A DNA stretch of 64,000 nt from Streptomyces violaceusniger (lineage in GTDB: Bacteria > Actinomycetota > Actinomycetes > Streptomycetales > Streptomycetaceae), in the NCBI GenBank assembly GCA_005405945.1, contig BJHW01000001.1:9169451-9233450 (forward strand), given 5' to 3'. Of the stretch, positions 55,901 through 64,000 are shown piece by piece. Position 1 is the stretch's first letter. Every line of letters begins with the position of its first letter. The translations under genes and the position numbers were made by a program. A model generated the notes under the pieces. The model searched no databases and was not told the origin of the DNA. It saw only the letters and a program-made list of their open reading frames with translations.

Positions 55901-57572
55901 GGTGGCCACTTGTGGTGCGGTCGCCACGGAGACGGGTGAGGATGTGGCGGATCTGGTGCAGGCTCCGGTGTGGGGTTTGTTGCGGTCGGTGCAGACCGAG
56001 AATCCCGGCCGGTTTCTCCTGCTGGACCACGACCACGACCACGACCCCGACCCCGACCACGGCCACGGCCACGGCCACGGCCACGGTCACGACCACGGCC
56101 ACGGTCACGTCCAGGAGCTCAGCGCTGTTGCGGCGGACGCGGTGGTGCGGGCGCTCGTCGCTGGTGAGGAGTCCCAGCTGGCGGTGCGGGGCGGGGCCGT
56201 CCTGGTTCCGCGTTTGTCTCGTGTGGCCAAGCCCGCAGCGGACGTCGAGGCGTCTGCGCGGTTGGTCTCCGGTGGGACGGTGTTGGTGACGGGGGCGTCG
56301 GGTGTGTTGGCGGGTGTGGTGGCTCGGCATCTGGTGGCTGAGCATGGGGTGGAGCATCTGCTGCTGGCCAGTCGTAGGGGCCCGGACGCACCGGGGGCGG
56401 CGGAGTTGGTGGCTGAGTTGGAGGCGGCGGGGGCGTCGGTGACGGTGGCGGCCTGCGATGTGGCCGATCGCGGAGCCGTACGCGAGCTGCTGGCCAGCAT
56501 TCCGGGGGAGGTGCCTCTGAGGGGTGTGGTCCACACCGCTGCAGTGGTGGACGACGGCGTCGTGGAGGGGTTGAGCGATGAGCGTGTTCGGCGGGTGTTG
56601 GCGCCGAAGGTGGATGCGGTGTGGCATCTGCATGAGCTGACCCGTGACATGGGCCTGGAGGCGTTCGTGCTCTACTCCTCCGTTGCCTCCACGCTCGGCG
56701 CCGGTGGGCAGAGCAGTTACGCGGCGGCCAATGCCTTCCTCGACGCCCTGGCCCAGCACCGCCACGCCCAGGGCCTGCCCGCCGTGTCCCTCGCCTGGGG
56801 CCTGTGGGCACAGGCCAGCGGAATCACCCAGAACCTCAGCCAGACCGATCTCGCCCGTATGGACAGGTTGGGGATCATTCCGATGGCCACTGAGGACGCC
56901 TTGGCGCTGTTCGATCGGTCGATGCATGCGGGCCGTGCTGGGGTGCTGCCCGTGCGGTTGGACCTCAAGGCATTCGGGGACCGGTCGATGCCCGTACCGA
57001 CGGTGCTGCGTCAGTTGGTGCGCAGGCCAGTGCGGAAGGCAGTGGCCGGAAATGGCAGCGGCCCCGCCACCGAGTGGCGCGACCGGGTCGCCATGGTCGT
57101 TCCGGAAGAGCGGGAGCGGCTGGTGCTGGACCTGGTCCGTACGCACGTCGCGACGGTGCTGGGACGAACCGATCCGCACGGTATCGAGGAGAAGCGAGCG
57201 CTCAAGGAGCTGGGCTTCGACTCCCTCACCGCAGTCGAGCTCCGGAACCAGCTCAGCAACGTCACCGGACTACGTCTGCCGACCACTCTGGTCTTCGACC
57301 ATCCGACTCCAGCGGCCATTGCCAACGTGCTGCTCAATCAGATCGACGGGGCTCCGCAGACCACTGCGCAAGGCATCATGAGCGAGATCGACAAATTGGA
57401 AGCTTCCCTTGCCGGCATTGACTGGGCCGATGCCGAGGCGGCCGTCGTTTCCACGCGTCTATGCGGGCTCCTCACTAAGTGGGGCAGGAATTCTGAGTCG
57501 GATACCGAAGACCTCGGAACCGCGTCAGCCGATGAGCTATTCAGCATTCTCGACGGCGAGTTGGAACGTTAA
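40949..57572 (+). CDS. PKS A: ACP-like / three KS-AT-DH-KR-ACP modules
   Basis: Modular type I polyketide synthase, about 5543 residues after repair. Approximate residues: ACP-like 12-97; KS1 125-550, AT1 650-970, DH1 1030-1270, KR1 1520-1715, ACP1 1790-1870; KS2 1895-2320, AT2 2430-2750, DH2 2805-3045, KR2 3300-3495, ACP2 3570-3650; KS3 3675-4100, AT3 4210-4530, DH3 4585-4820, KR3 5110-5310, ACP3 5385-5470; C-terminal docking region 5480-5543. All three ATs have GHSQG and YASH (methylmalonyl type), the DHs keep HxxxGxxxxP, and there is no ER, so three methyl-branched double bonds are predicted. The GTG at 40949 has GGAAGGG 6 nt upstream, better than the TTG at 40928. Eight single-base losses (near 41384, 41655, 43073, 43650, 44757, 48226, 51450, 53565) split the frame. 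Confidence 0.93.
40985..41240 (+). other. ACP-like domain without the phosphopantetheine serine
   Basis: The fold pattern matches the downstream ACPs (FEIVLALVREEIAQILG, then RLPSTALFDYPNPAALARYV), but where they have LGFDSLTAVELR this one reads LGVYREKRQQLI. The Ser that carries the cofactor is replaced by Arg, and no frameshift in this stretch restores it. It may be a structural or docking element ahead of KS1 instead of a loading carrier. Confidence 0.7.
42010..43890. repeat. KS-AT homogenised block, copy 1 of 3
   Basis: KS C-terminal half and AT, near-identical to 47330-49200 and 52660-54550; the KS part also recurs at 58430-58980 and 63215-63780. G/T-rich on the top strand. Comparing the G-runs of the copies exposes missing bases (for example GGGGG at 42919 against GGGG at 48226 and 53565; six Gs near 48375 against five near 43070). 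Confidence 0.88.
44492..45575. repeat. DH-KR homogenised block, copy 1 of 2
   Basis: Runs nearly without change from the DH C-terminal half (DELYAGFAGRGYEYGPL) to the KR cofactor motif; partner at 49829-50911. After a divergent stretch identity resumes at 45704-46131 against 51040-51466. Confidence 0.88.
47330..49200. repeat. KS-AT homogenised block, copy 2 of 3
   Basis: Module 2 copy of the block at 42010-43890. G/T-rich on the top strand, flanked by sequence of normal composition in KS2 N-terminus and DH2. Confidence 0.88.
49829..50911. repeat. DH-KR homogenised block, copy 2 of 2
   Basis: Partner of 44492-45575. Six Gs near 50096 against five near 44757 explain the frame loss in module 1. 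Confidence 0.88.
52380..54550. repeat. KS-AT homogenised block, copy 3 of 3
   Basis: Module 3 copy. Here the skew extends farther into the KS (from about 51910) than in copies 1 and 2, so block edges differ between modules. Confidence 0.86.
56025..56108. repeat. Asp-His / Gly-His hexanucleotide repeat in KR3
   Basis: 84 bp, 28 codons, built from GACCAC, GACCCC and GGCCAC units. It encodes alternating His with Asp or Gly (two Pro) just before the KR NADPH-binding fold, after the sequence NPGRFLLL. Modules 1 and 2 have an ordinary short loop here. Expansion by slippage is likely. Confidence 0.9.
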
Positions 57573-57607
57573 GGATCTCCGGGCGTAAAGGAAGGCGGGA
57601 TAGAACC

Positions 57608-60600
57608 ATGTCGGTTGACGAGAAGACTCTCGATTATCTGCGGCGTGCTACGGCCGACCTTCGCGATGCCCGTGGGCGTCTGCGTGAGTTGGAAGACCGT
57701 GCGCACGAACCGATTGCCATCGTCGGCATGGCCTGCCGGTATCCGGGGAACGCCGCGTCGCCAGAGGAGCTCTGGACTCTGCTGGCCAACGGCGCAGACG
57801 CGCTCTCCGGTTTCCCTGCCGATCGTGGGTGGGAGCTGGAGGATCTGTACGACCCGGACCCGGGTCGGACTGGCAAGACCTATGCCGTGAGTGGCGGGTT
57901 CCTGCATGATGCGGCGGATTTCGATGCGGAGTTCTTCGGAATCTCCCCGCGTGAGGCACTGGCGATGGATCCTCAGCAGCGGCTGCTGCTGGAGACGTCC
58001 TGGGAGGCCATAGAGACTGCTGGGATCAACCCTTCCGAGCTGAGCGAATCACCAGTCGGGGTATTCATCGGAGCCAATGGTCAGGACTACCTTTCGCGGT
58101 TCCAGGACGACGCCGAAGACGGTGACGGGTATCTTCTGACGGGTAACACGGCCAGTGCCATGTCCGGGCGCCTTGCCTATGTGTTCGGTCTTGAGGGTCC
58201 GGCGGTGACGGTGGACACCGCGTGTTCATCGTCGCTGGTGGCACTGCATCAGGCGAGTGTGGCGCTGCGCAGTGGTGAGTGCTCGATGGCGCTGGCCGGT
58301 GGGGCGACAGTGATGTCCACACCCATCGCATTCGTGGAGTTCTCCCGGCAGCGTGGCCTGGCGGCCGACGGCCGCTGCAAGGCGTTCGCCGAGGCGGCGG
58401 ATGGCACCGGCTGGGGTGAGGGTGTCGGGGTGTTGTTGTTGGAGCGGTTGTCGGATGCTCGGGCGCGGGGGCATCGGGTGTTGGCGGTGGTGCGTGGTTC
58501 GGCGGTGAATCAGGATGGGGCGTCGAATGGGTTGACGGCGCCGAATGGTCCGTCGCAGGAGCGGGTGATTCGGCAGGCGCTGGCCAATGCCCGGTTGTTG
58601 GCGGCGGATGTGGATGCGGTCGAGGGTCATGGGACGGGCACGACGCTGGGTGATCCGATCGAGGCGCAGGCGTTGCTGGCTACGTATGGGCAGGGCCGGG
58701 AGGACGGTCGTCCGTTGTGGCTGGGGTCGTTGAAGTCGAACATCGGCCATGCGCAGGCGGCTGCTGGTGTGGGTGGTGTGATCAAGATGGTCATGGCCCT
58801 GAACCGGGAGTTGCTGCCGCGCACGTTGCATGTGGACCAGCCATCCTCACACGTGGACTGGGATGCGGGTGCGGTTGAGCTGCTGACCGATCCTGTGGCC
58901 TGGCCGCGTGGGGAGCGGGTGCGGCGGGCCGGTGTGTCCTCCTTCGGCGTGTCCGGGACCAATGCGCACGTCATCCTCGAGGAAGCGCCGGTGGAGGAGG
59001 CCTCGGGTGTGGAGGTGGTTGCCGCTGCTGGTGGTGTGGTGCCGTGGGTGGTGTCGGGGCGTAGTGCGAGGGCGTTGGCGGCTCAGGCGGGTCGGCTGCT
59101 GGAGTATGTGCGTGCTGCTCAGGCTGATGGTGGTGGTGTGGATGCGGTGGGTGTGGGGCGTGCGCTGGTGGGTTCGCGTGCGGTGTTTGAGCACCGGGCG
59201 GTGGTTCTGGGTTCGGATGTGGAGGAGCTTGAGGCTGGTCTTGCTGGGCTGGCCGAGGGCAAGGCCTTCGGCGGTGCCGGTGGCGTGGCTGCGGGGCGTG
59301 TGCGGTCGGGGCGTGTGGCGGTGTTGTTCTCGGGTCAGGGGAGTCAGCGGGCGGGGATGGGGCGGGAGTTGTATGACGCCTTTCCTGCGTTCGCATCAGC
59401 GTTCGATGAGGTGTGTGCGGGGTTTGATGGGTTGTTGGAGCGGCCGTTGAGGGAGGTGGTGTTCGCCGATGCTGTTTCGGGTGAGGGTGGGGGGTTGTTG
59501 GATCGGACGGTGTTTACGCAGGCGGGGTTGTTTGCGTTGGAGGTGGCGTTGTTTCGGTTGATGGAGTCTTTTGGGGTGCGGGCGGATTTCCTGGTGGGGC
59601 ATTCCATTGGTGAGGTGGTGGCGGCGTATGTGGCGGGGGTGTGGTCGTTGGAGGATGCCTGCGCGCTCGTCGCCGCTCGGGGACAGTTGATGCAGGATCT
59701 CCCGGCCGGTGGGGCGATGGCTTCGGTCCAGGCTGGCGCGGAGGAGATGGATCAGGCGCTGGGGGTTCTGCGGGTTGGGTCTGGGCTTGGTGGGGTGGTG
59801 GGGGTTGCGGCGGTTAATGGGCCGGATCAGGTGGTGGTCTCTGGTGAGGAGGCTGCGGTGGCCCGGGTGGCTGGGCATTGGCGTGGTCTGGGTCGGAAGG
59901 TGAAGGGTTTGCGGGTGGGGCATGGGTTCCACTCGGCGTTGATGGAGCCGATGCTGGACTCCTTCCGGGAGGTGTTGGAGGGGCTGTCGTTTGCTCCTCC
60001 GCGGTTGGCGGTGGTCTCGAATGTGACGGGCCGGCCGGCTGAGGTGGGGGAGGTGTGTTCGCCGGAGTATTGGGTGCGTCATGTCCGGCAGGCGGTGCTG
60101 TTCGGACCGGGTGTGGAATGGCTGGCCGAGCACGGTCAAGTGACACGCTTTGTGGAACTGGGACCCGATGGCGTTCTGAGCGCCATGGCCCACAACTGCC
60201 TCGCCCACCACAACGACCCCGGTTCTGGCGACCAGCCGGAGGTCATCGCGTCCCTGCGCCGGGATCAGCCCGAGGTCAATGCCGTGCTGACCTGTCTGGC
60301 ACGGCAGTTCGCCACCGGCACGTCTATCGACTGGACTCCTGCACTCGGCGGCAGCGACAGTAGCGCCCCGCAGGCCCGCCTGGACATGCCTACCTACGCT
60401 TTCCAACGTCAACGCTACTGGCCCGAGGCCCAGGCGAAGGTCGTCGAAGGCCCGACCACGACGGCGTCGGCGAAAGAGTCGCGCTTCTGGTCTGCCGTCG
60501 ATGAGGAGGACGCCGAGGCCGTATCCGCCCTTCTGGGACTGGCGGGCGACGAACGCGAGCCTGGGTTCCATGAGGTTCTGCCCGTGCTGGCGGATTGGCA

Positions 60601-63600
60601 TCGTAGGGAGAACCGGCGCTCCACGGTCAATGACTGGCGCTATCGGGTCGTATGGAAGCCGATCGTCGAGACCGGAGCGAGTGGCGGCGCTGCCCCGACG
60701 CTCGCCGGGACGTGGCTTGCTGTGATCCCTGCTGGATCCCGCGGCATGACGACGTGGGTGCACGATGCCCTCACGGAATTGGCCCGCAGCGGGGCGTCCG
60801 TGGTGCCCCTCGAGGTCTCCGCCAGCGCTGGAGCCGACCGGGCGGCACTTGCCGAGGACATTCGTGCGGCCGTCGCCCGTCATGACGCCGAGGAAGACAC
60901 TGAGGGCGGCACGACCTCGGTGGCCGGGGTGCTGTCGTTCCTGGCCTTGGACGAAGGACCGGGACCCGTTCACCCAGTGGCACCAGCCGGCGCGGCGGCG
61001 ACACTGACCCTCGTCCACGCGTTGAGCGATCTCGATATGGACCTGCCCCTTTGGCTGATGACCAAGGGCGCTGTCGCGGTCGGCCGTTCCGATACGCTGC
61101 CCTCGCCACTGCAGTCGATGGTGTGGGGACTCGGCAGGGTCATCGGCCTGGAACACCCCCAGTGGTGGGGTGGTCTGATCGACCTGCCGGACGTACTGGA
61201 TGACCGAGCGGCACGGCGATGGCTTGCTGCCCTCGCTTCCTCCGCCGGTGAAGACCAGGTCGCGATTCGGACGTCGGGAGCCTTTGTACGGCGCCTCGTC
61301 CGGGCCCGGACGGGAGAGTCCCGCGCCGCGTTCGGCGGGTCCTGGCGGCCGGGTGGCACGGTGCTGATCACAGGTGGCACCGGTGCGTTGGGCGGGCATG
61401 TCGCTCGTTGGCTGGCCGATGCGGGAGCGGCACACCTTCTCTTGGTCAGCAGGCGCGGGCCCGCGGCTGCGGGAGCAGCTGACTTGGTGGCCGAGCTGGA
61501 GGCCGCGGGAGCCTCGGTGACCGTGGCCGCATGTGATGTCGCCGACCGGGAAGCGGTACGTGCTCTGCTGGCCACTCTTCCCGACGAACACCCGCTGTCC
61601 GCGATCGTGCACACCGCCGGGTCAGGCGGCGACCTTCGACCGGTGGTCGAGACCGGCTTGGAGAGCTTCGCCGACGTGCTCGATGCGAAGGTGACAGGCG
61701 CGCGGTGCCTCCATGAGCTGACTCGGGAGATGGAGCTCGACGCCTTCGTGCTGTTCTCCTCGGCCGCCGCTACCTGGGGGAGTGGCGGGCAGGGCAGTTA
61801 CGCGGCCGCCAACGCCTACCTCGATGCTCTGGCCGAACACCGCAGGGCCCTCGGCCTGGCCGGGACCTCGATCGCATGGGGTGCGTGGGCCGACGCCGGC
61901 ATGGCGGTGGTCGACGCCGCCGAAGAGATGGTGCGCCGCCGCGGACTGCGGTCGATGCCACCGGAACTGGCTGTCGTGGCGTTGCAGCAGGTATGGGACT
62001 CGGGTGATCCATCGGTGACTGTGGCCGATGTGGACTGGGAACGCTTTGTCCCTGGATTCACCGCGGCCCGCAATCGCCCGCTGCTGCTGGATCTGCCGGA
62101 GGCGGCCCGGGCGCTCGAGGAGACTCGTTCGTCGGCGGGGGAGAAGACGTCTGCCTGGCTGACGCAGCTCACTGAGGCTTCTGTTGAGGAACGGGAGCGG
62201 TTGCTGCTCGAGCTGGTTCGCACCCATGCCGCGGCCGTTTTGAATTACGGCGACTCCGGAGATATCGCCGCGAACCGTGCCCTGAAGGACCTTGGATTCG
62301 ATTCCCTGACGGCAGTCGAGCTGCGTAACCGGCTCAATGCGGTTACCGGGCTGGCCTTGCCCACCACAGTGGTTTTCGACCATCCCACCCCTGCTGCTCT
62401 TGTCGCCCATCTTCGGGCGCGACTCTTCGGGGAAGAGGGAGGTGAAACCTCCGGCAGGCGGCTTCTGGGCACGCCTCCAGGAGGTCAGGCGGAGGACGAT
62501 GCCTGCACTGACCCCGTCGTCATCGTGGGGGCAGCGTGCCGGTACCCGGGCGGGGTGGGTTCGCCCGAGCAGTTGTGGGACCTGGTAGCCGGTGGGTGGA
62601 CGCGATCTCCGGGTTCCCCTCCGACCGTGGCTGGGACCTTGAGAGCCTCTACGACCCGGATCCCGACCGGTCCGGGAAGACCTATGCGATGAGCGGCGGA
62701 TTCCTCGACGACGTGGCGGGCTTCGATGCGGAGTTCTTCGGGATTTCTCCGCGCGAGGCGTCGGCCATGGATCCGCAACAGCGGCTGCTTCTGGAGACGT
62801 CCTGGGAGGCCATAGAAACTGCTGGGATCAACCCTTCCGAACTGACGGGAACGCCCGTCGGCGTGTTCATCGGAGCCAATAACCAGGATTACCTGACTCG
62901 CTTCTCGACCGTGCCGAGCGGCGCTGACGGATATGTGATGACCGGCAATACGGCCAGTGTGATGTCCGGGCGTGTGGCGTATGTGTTTGGTCTTGAGGGT
63001 CCGGCGGTGACGGTGGATACGGCGTGTTCGTCGTCGTTGGTGGCGTTGCATCAGGCGAGTGTGGCGTTGCGTGGTGGTGAGTGTTCGATGGCGTTGGCCG
63101 GTGGTGTGGCGGTGATGTCGACTCCGGGGACATTTGTGGAGTTCTCCCGGCAGCGTGGCCTGGCGGCCGATGGCCGGTGCAAGGCGTATGGCGAGGTGGC
63201 GGATGGGACTGGCTGGGGTGAGGGTGTCGGGGTGTTGTTGTTGGAGCGGTTGTCGGATGCTCGGGCGCGGGGGCATCGGGTGTTGGCGGTGGTGCGTGGT
63301 TCGGCGGTGAATCAGGATGGGGCGTCGAATGGGTTGACGGCGCCGAATGGTCCGTCGCAGGAGCGGGTGATTCGGCAGGCGCTGGCCAATGCGCGGTTGT
63401 CGGCGGCGGATGTGGATGCTGTCGAGGGTCATGGGACGGGTACGACGCTGGGTGATCCGATCGAGGCGCAGGCGTTGCTGGCCACGTATGGGCAGGGCCG
63501 GGAGGACGGTCGTCCGTTGTGGCTGGGGTCGTTGAAGTCGAACATCGGGCACACTCAGGCGGCTGCTGGTGTGGGTGGTGTGATCAAGATGGTCATGGCC

Positions 63601-64000
63601 CTGAACCGGGAGTTGCTGCCGCGCACGTTGCATGTGGACCAGCCGTCGTCGCATGTGGATTGGGATGCGGGTGCGGTGGAGTTGCTGACCGATCCTGTGG
63701 CTTGGCCGCGCGGGGAGCGGGTGCGGCGGGCTGGTGTGTCGTCCTTTGGTGTGTCGGGGACGAATGCGCACGTCATTCTCGAGGAAGCGCCGGTGGAGGA
63801 GGCCTCGGGTGTGGAGGTGGTTGCCTCTGCTGGTGGTGGTGTGACGCCGTGGGTGGTGTCGGGGCGTAGTGCGGGGCGTTGGCGGCTCAGGCGGGTCGGC
63901 TGCTGGAGTATGTGCGTTCTGCTCAGGCTGATGGTGGTGGTGTGGATGCGGTGGGTGTGGGGCGTGCGCTGGTGGGTTCGCGTGCGGTGTTTGAGCACGG
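57608..64000 (+). CDS. PKS B, 5' part: KS-AT-KR-ACP, then KS; runs off the right edge
   Basis: Modular type I PKS starting 35 bp after PKS A, with AAGGAAGGCGGG before the ATG. Residues 1-33 form an N-terminal docking coiled coil (LDYLRRATADLRDARGRLREL) that should receive the PKS A chain. Then KS4 35-460 (DTACSSSL), AT4 570-905, KR4 about 1250-1450, ACP4 1520-1605, KS5 1632-2060. AT4 has GHSIGE and a GHGFHS site: malonyl type, although the usual signature is HAFH. No DH, so a hydroxyl would remain. KR4 lacks the LDD motif and has Trp eight residues before the catalytic Tyr (TWGSGGQGSY), an A-type KR, unlike the B-type KRs of PKS A. Two single-base losses (near 62594 and 63875) break the frame. 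AT5 lies outside the window. Confidence 0.92.
57710..62420 (+). other. PKS B module 4: KS-AT(mal-type)-KR(A-type)-ACP
   Basis: KS4 has the catalytic Cys and His residues. AT4 (LFSGQGSQRAGMG, GHSIGEVVAAY, GHGFHSALMEPM) belongs to the malonyl lineage by its TQAGLFALEVALF segment. KR4: GGTGALGGHVARW, SSAAATWGSGGQGSYAAAN. ACP4: LGFDSLTAVELRNRL. The KR-ACP half has normal GC-rich codon use; the KS C-terminal half and part of AT4 are skewed. Confidence 0.87.
62500..63990 (+). other. PKS B module 5: KS and start of the KS-AT linker
   Basis: KS5 (CRYPGGVGSPEQLWDLV, DPQQRLLLETSWEA, DTACSSSL, EGHGTGT, NIGHTQ). Frame losses near 62594 (GGTGGGTGGAC, one G short) and near 63875 (GCGGGGCG where paralogs have GCGGGGGCG). 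Confidence 0.85.

Larger units (their letters stand above)
51965..57350 (+). other. PKS A module 3: KS-AT(mmal)-DH-KR-ACP with an Asp/Gly-His insertion
   Basis: KS DTACSSSL; AT GHSQG and YASH; DH HRILGSVLVP and VHPALLDAAVH; KR GASGVLAG with a VVDD variant of the LDD motif (B-type) and SSYAAAN; ACP LGFDSLTAVEL. The DH-KR half differs from modules 1 and 2, and the structural half of the KR carries a 28-residue Asp/Gly-His repeat. The frame loss at 53565 is in the same G-run as at 48226. Confidence 0.88.

Overview
The window is GC-rich actinomycete DNA, most likely from Streptomyces or a close relative: GTG starts, GGAGG-type ribosome binding sites, high-GC codon use and large assembly-line enzymes. 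It lies inside a hybrid NRPS / type I PKS biosynthetic gene cluster and continues past both ends of the window.

Layout. 1-3683 (minus): start of NRPS B (C-A-N-methyltransferase, runs off the left edge). 3683-18187 (minus): NRPS A (A-MT-T, C-A-T, C-A-T, C-A-T-E), coupled to B by a TGATG stop/start overlap. 18188-18710: divergent control region with three direct repeats and two perfect palindromes. 18711-35260 (plus): NRPS C (C-A-T, C-A-MT-T, C-A-T-E, C-A-T-TE), which ends the peptide and releases it. 35270-37284 (minus): PucR/CdaR-type regulator. 37866-39568 (minus): small ORF, ferredoxin and cytochrome P450, closed by a hairpin. 40031-40783 (plus): type II thioesterase. 40949-57572 (plus): PKS A (degenerate ACP-like domain, then three KS-AT-DH-KR-ACP modules). 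57608 to the right edge (plus): PKS B (KS-AT-KR-ACP, then KS).

How they may work together. NRPS A has no leading C domain, so it can start a peptide on an N-methylated, threonine-like residue. It hands over to B through its E domain. C ends in TE-I. Pocket residues read by eye give an exact glycine code for the first and last modules of C, threonine-like codes for four modules and a serine-like code for one. The PKS would add three methylmalonyl units reduced to a conjugated, methyl-branched triene, then a unit from a malonyl-type AT left as a hydroxyl. Whether the polyketide and the peptide join is not shown here. TE-II is a proofreading hydrolase, and the P450/ferredoxin pair an oxidative tailoring step. 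No MbtH-like protein, transporter or resistance gene lies in the window.

Two features dominate. First, every giant gene and the regulator are broken by frameshifts that I traced by hand. In every gene each shift fits loss of one base (sometimes two) in a homopolymer or similar short run, and near-identical paralogous copies often keep the longer run, so these look like sequencing or assembly errors and not decay. Second, large parts of the NRPS and PKS modules are near-identical blocks that are strongly G/T-rich on the top strand whichever way the gene is read. They resemble GRINS (genetic repeats of intense nucleotide skews), known from assembly-line PKSs, here also in NRPS A, C and E domains.
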